A stretch of 64,000 bases of DNA, taken from Brevibacterium aurantiacum (GTDB taxonomy: Bacteria > Actinomycetota > Actinomycetes > Actinomycetales > Brevibacteriaceae). Both the position numbers and the translations under genes were made by a program. The stretch spans positions 1 to 64,000 of the forward strand of contig NZ_VLTK01000004.1 of assembly GCF_007558825.1 (NCBI RefSeq). The letters are read 5' to 3'. The notes below the pieces were generated by a model. That model saw only the letters and a list, made by a program, of their open reading frames with translations, ran no database searches and had not been told where the DNA came from. The stretch's first letter is position 1. Every line of letters starts with the position of its first letter. This document shows positions 61,226-64,000 of this stretch, one piece after another.

Positions 61226-62749
61226 TCAGAAGAAGCCCTGGGCGTTCTCCGAGTAGCTGACCAGCAGGTTCTTCGTCTGCTGGTAGTGGTCGAGCATCAT
61301 CAGGTGGTTCTCACGTCCGATGCCGGAGGCCTTGTAGCCGCCGAAGGCCGCGTGTGCCGGGTAGGCGTGGTAGTTGTTGACCCACACTCGGCCAGCCTGG
61401 ATGTCCCGGCCCGCACGATAGGCGGTGTTGCCGTTGCGCGACCAGACCCCGGCGCCCAGACCATAGAGGGTATCGTTCGCCGTGGCGATGGCATCGTCGT
61501 AGTCGCTGAAGGTGGCCACCGAAACGACCGGGCCGAAGATCTCCTCCTGGAAGATCCGCATCTTGTTGTTGCCCCGGAAGATGGTCGGCTGCACGTAGTA
61601 GCCGCCGGACAGGTCCCCGCCGAGGTCGGCCCGGGCTCCGCCGGTGAGCACCTCGGCGCCCTCCTGCCTGCCGATGTCGAGATAGGACATGATCTTCTCG
61701 AACTGGTCGTTCGAGGCCTGCGCACCCATCATGGTGTCGGTGTCCAGCGGGTTGCCCTGCACGATCCTCTTCGTCCGTTCTGCAACCGCTTCGAGGAAGG
61801 GATCGGCGATCGATTCCTGGACCAGTGCACGCGACGGGCAGGTGCAGACCTCCCCCTGGTTGAGGGCGAACATGGTAAAGCCCTCTTGGGCCTTGTCCCA
61901 GTAGGCGTCATCTGAGGCATTGACGTCGTCGAAGAAGATGTTCGGGGACTTGCCGCCGAGCTCGAGAGTGACCGGGATGATGTTCTGCGAGGCGTACTGC
62001 ATGATCAGGCGGCCCGTAGTCGTCTCTCCGGTGAATGCGATCTTCGAGATCCGCTTGTTCGAAGCCAGTGGCTTGCCTGCTTCGAGCCCGAAGCCGTTGA
62101 CGATGTTGAGGACTCCCTCGGGAAGCAGGTCCGCAATGAGTTCCATCAGGACGAGGATCGAGGCCGGAGTCTGCTCGGCAGGCTTGAGGACGATGGCATT
62201 GCCTGCGGCCAGCGCCGGAGCGATCTTCCACACGCCCATGAGGATCGGGAAGTTCCAGGGAATGATCTGACCGACCACGCCGAGAGGCTCATGGAAATGA
62301 TAGGCCACCGTATCGTCATCGAGCTGAGAGAGCCCGCCTTCCTGTGCCCGGATCGCTCCGGCGAAGTAGCGGAAGTGATCGATGGCCAGCGGAATGTCGG
62401 CGTTGAGGCACTCACGGACGGCTTTTCCGTTGTCCCAGGTCTCGGCAACCGCGATCATCTCGAGGTTCTCCTCGATCCGATCCGCGATCTTATTCAAGAT
62501 CACGGCGCGTTCTGCGGGCGAGGTCTTGCCCCAGGCCGGAGCCGCCTTGTGTGCGGCGTCGAGTGCGAGCTCGATGTCCTCCGAGGTGCTGGCTGGCACT
62601 TCGCAGAACGTCTTACCCGTGATGGGCGTCGGGTTCTCGAAATAGTTCCCGTTGACGGGAGCGACCCACTGTCCGCCGATGAAGTTCTCGTACCGTGATT
62701 TGTAGGTGACGAGCGATCCGTCTTGACCAGGCTGAGCGTAAACAGTCAT
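61226..62749 (-). CDS. NAD-dependent aldehyde dehydrogenase (acetaldehyde type)
   Basis: A 507-residue aldehyde dehydrogenase of the AldB/ExaC type, oxidising acetaldehyde and related aldehydes to acids. The catalytic Cys is in [13 protein letters not shown], the general base Glu in [10 protein letters not shown], and PWNFP and [12 protein letters not shown] belong to the cofactor site. A C-terminal [23 protein letters not shown] is typical for this subgroup. The ATG at 62749 has AAAGGAG 5 nt upstream. With the following alcohol dehydrogenase it can convert ethanol to acetate. Confidence 0.95.
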   Translation of the reverse strand: MTVYAQPGQDGSLVTYKSRYENFIGGQWVAPVNGNYFENPTPITGKTFCEVPASTSEDIELALDAAHKAAPAWGKTSPAERAVILNKIADRIEENLEMIAVAETWDNGKAVRECLNADIPLAIDHFRYFAGAIRAQEGGLSQLDDDTVAYHFHEPLGVVGQIIPWNFPILMGVWKIAPALAAGNAIVLKPAEQTPASILVLMELIADLLPEGVLNIVNGFGLEAGKPLASNKRISKIAFTGETTTGRLIMQYASQNIIPVTLELGGKSPNIFFDDVNASDDAYWDKAQEGFTMFALNQGEVCTCPSRALVQESIADPFLEAVAERTKRIVQGNPLDTDTMMGAQASNDQFEKIMSYLDIGRQEGAEVLTGGARADLGGDLSGGYYVQPTIFRGNNKMRIFQEEIFGPVVSVATFSDYDDAIATANDTLYGLGAGVWSRNGNTAYRAGRDIQAGRVWVNNYHAYPAHAAFGGYKASGIGRENHLMMLDHYQQTKNLLVSYSENAQGFF

Positions 62750-62875
62750 TGCAACTCCTTTGATGCGTATGCGGCGATCGGATGTCTGTCTCCGATTGCT
62801 CCACACGCTACGCAGGGCAACGTTGCATGTGGGTTGCATCACAGCAGCAGAGCTGTCAGCTCCAGGTCCTCGGAC

Positions 62876-64000
62876 TCAGTATCCGAGGGCTTCGAGTCGC
62901 ACGACAGCCGCGTTGCGTTCGGGTGCTTCGGGTGGTGCCAGGCGCAGCACCGACATCAGCACTTCCGAATCCTCGCGAGCTTCGGCCAATCCCGCATAGC
63001 GCCACAGCTGCTGCCAGGTTCCGTTCTGCAGCAGACTCTCCCGAATCAGCGCTTCCAGTTCAGCACCGATCTCCCGGATGCCGGGGGCATCGGACTCGGG
63101 CAGCACCTGCCCCCGATAGAAGTTGAGGGCGGTCTCCACGTCCCCTCGGGCCAGGCCCCGGTGCGTGCGCTCGACGTCGCTGTCGATGTCTCCCCGCAGT
63201 CGGTAGGGGCGGGCATCGAGGCGCAGGTCGCCGAGGTGGTCAATCGTTCTGCGCAGACGCGCGATCTCCGCCCGGACAGTGACTTCACTTCCGCCAAGCG
63301 CCCACAGCCGGTCGGCGAGCCCGGCGCTGCTGATGCCGCCGGGGTTGCGCACCAGGAGCAGCAGGATCTCCGCATGTCGTCCCGACAGCGTGATTCGAGT
63401 GCCGTCAGGGCTCGAGAGCTGGGGACGGACTCCGGTGACTTCGAGATAGGCACCGTCACCGGTACCGACAGGAGACAGTCCACCGGAGTCCGGGGTGTAG
63501 AGCTTCGCCAATCCGGCGCCGGCGGCCTGAGCCGTGGAATTCAGCAACGGCAAGACGATGGAGGATACCGCGTCATCACCGCCGGTGACGTCGATGATGC
63601 CCAAGACCTGACCGGTCAGCGGATGGGTCACGGGCACTGCACTGCAGCTCCACGAGTGCACCTCGGCGGAGAAGTGCTCGGCCTGACTGATCTGCACGGC
63701 AGTGCGCGAGCGCAGAGCGAGTCCGGGAGCGGACGTCCCCATCACGTCCTCCGACCAGTCGGTGCCCGGCACGAAGCCCATGGACTCGGCACGATTGCGG
63801 ACGGCGCGCTCACCCTCGACCCAGAGGAGACGCCCCTGCTCATCACCGAGCGCCACGAGCAGCCCTGCCTCCTTGGCAGGTTCGATCAGATGCGACTGCA
63901 GCAGGCCCATGATGGAGTGGAACGGATGACGGCGCCTCACCTCGGCGAGCTGATCGGCCTCATAGGCCATGTGCACACGTACTCCACCTGGGTCGCGAAG
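62876..64000 (-). CDS. GAF-domain transcriptional regulator (5' end outside the window)
   Basis: At least 366 residues of a regulator whose frame stays open to the right edge, so the start is probably outside. The N half has a GAF-like sensor domain (LVALGDEQGRLLWVEGE, GFVPGTDWSEDVMGTSAPGLALRSRTAVQI, EVHSWSCSAVPVTHPLTGQVLGIIDVTGG). The C half has a winged-helix of the OmpR/SARP kind (LSGRHAEILLLLVRNPGGISSAGLADRLW, VTVRAEIARLRRTIDHLG). Proteins of this build regulate aldehyde dehydrogenase genes in actinobacteria, and it lies 126 bp upstream of one on the same strand. Confidence 0.85.
   Translation of the reverse strand, partial: LRDPGGVRVHMAYEADQLAEVRRRHPFHSIMGLLQSHLIEPAKEAGLLVALGDEQGRLLWVEGERAVRNRAESMGFVPGTDWSEDVMGTSAPGLALRSRTAVQISQAEHFSAEVHSWSCSAVPVTHPLTGQVLGIIDVTGGDDAVSSIVLPLLNSTAQAAGAGLAKLYTPDSGGLSPVGTGDGAYLEVTGVRPQLSSPDGTRITLSGRHAEILLLLVRNPGGISSAGLADRLWALGGSEVTVRAEIARLRRTIDHLGDLRLDARPYRLRGDIDSDVERTHRGLARGDVETALNFYRGQVLPESDAPGIREIGAELEALIRESLLQNGTWQQLWRYAGLAEAREDSEVLMSVLRLAPPEAPERNAAVVRLEALGY

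Overview
This window is a chromosomal segment of a high-GC Gram-positive bacterium, most likely an actinobacterium of the order Micrococcales and probably Brevibacterium or a close relative. The assignment rests on protein similarity recognised by eye: actinobacterial ribosomal and RNA polymerase subunits, a DUF1707 protein, a furA-katG pair, a PaaX regulator, many GTG/TTG starts and many starts that look leaderless. No database search was made. I see no insertion sequence, prophage, integrase, CRISPR array, tRNA or rRNA gene, so this looks like core chromosome with small accessory blocks.

Layout. 1-5.9 kb: an SRAP (abasic-site) protein, a MarR regulator, a three-gene acyl-CoA degradation operon (acyl-CoA dehydrogenase, 3-hydroxyisobutyryl-CoA hydrolase, enoyl-CoA hydratase; probably valine or short-chain acyl-CoA catabolism) behind a 26-bp palindromic operator, and a nitronate monooxygenase. 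5.9-15.4 kb: App1-like phosphatase, trpS, a pair of small multidrug resistance transporters, exonuclease III, a GNAT, the one-carbon genes folD-glyA with divergent purU, and putP. 15.7-18.8 kb: the alpha-type cluster infA-rpmJ-rpsM-rpsK-rpoA-rplQ (minus strand). 19.1-22.9 kb: MFS transporter, MalY-type lyase/aminotransferase, PaaX regulator, small membrane protein. 22.9-35.4 kb: map-adk-secY, then the spc and S10 ribosomal protein clusters, all on the minus strand. 35.9-40.3 kb: the str operon rpsL-rpsG-fusA-tuf.

40.8-45.6 kb: furA-like regulator and katG (peroxide defence), then a DUF1707 protein overlapping a phosphofructokinase gene. 45.9-53.4 kb: rpoB-rpoC. 53.6-58.6 kb: a double-GNAT acetyltransferase, a divergent metallo-beta-lactamase-fold protein, and a tightly overlapping operon of three membrane proteins that look like divergent paralogues of one another. 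The latter is the least explained part of the window and the best candidate for an undescribed system. 58.7-60 kb: rplJ-rplL with a leader that contains a canonical U-tract terminator. 60.1-64 kb: alcohol dehydrogenase, aldehyde dehydrogenase and a GAF-domain regulator cut by the right edge, together an alcohol/aldehyde oxidation module.

Start codons were re-chosen wherever a Shine-Dalgarno, a stop/start overlap or a -10 box 6-8 nt upstream argued against the longest reading frame. The translational core (ribosomal proteins, EF-Tu, EF-G, IF-1, SecY, Adk, Map, RNAP) makes up more than half the window.
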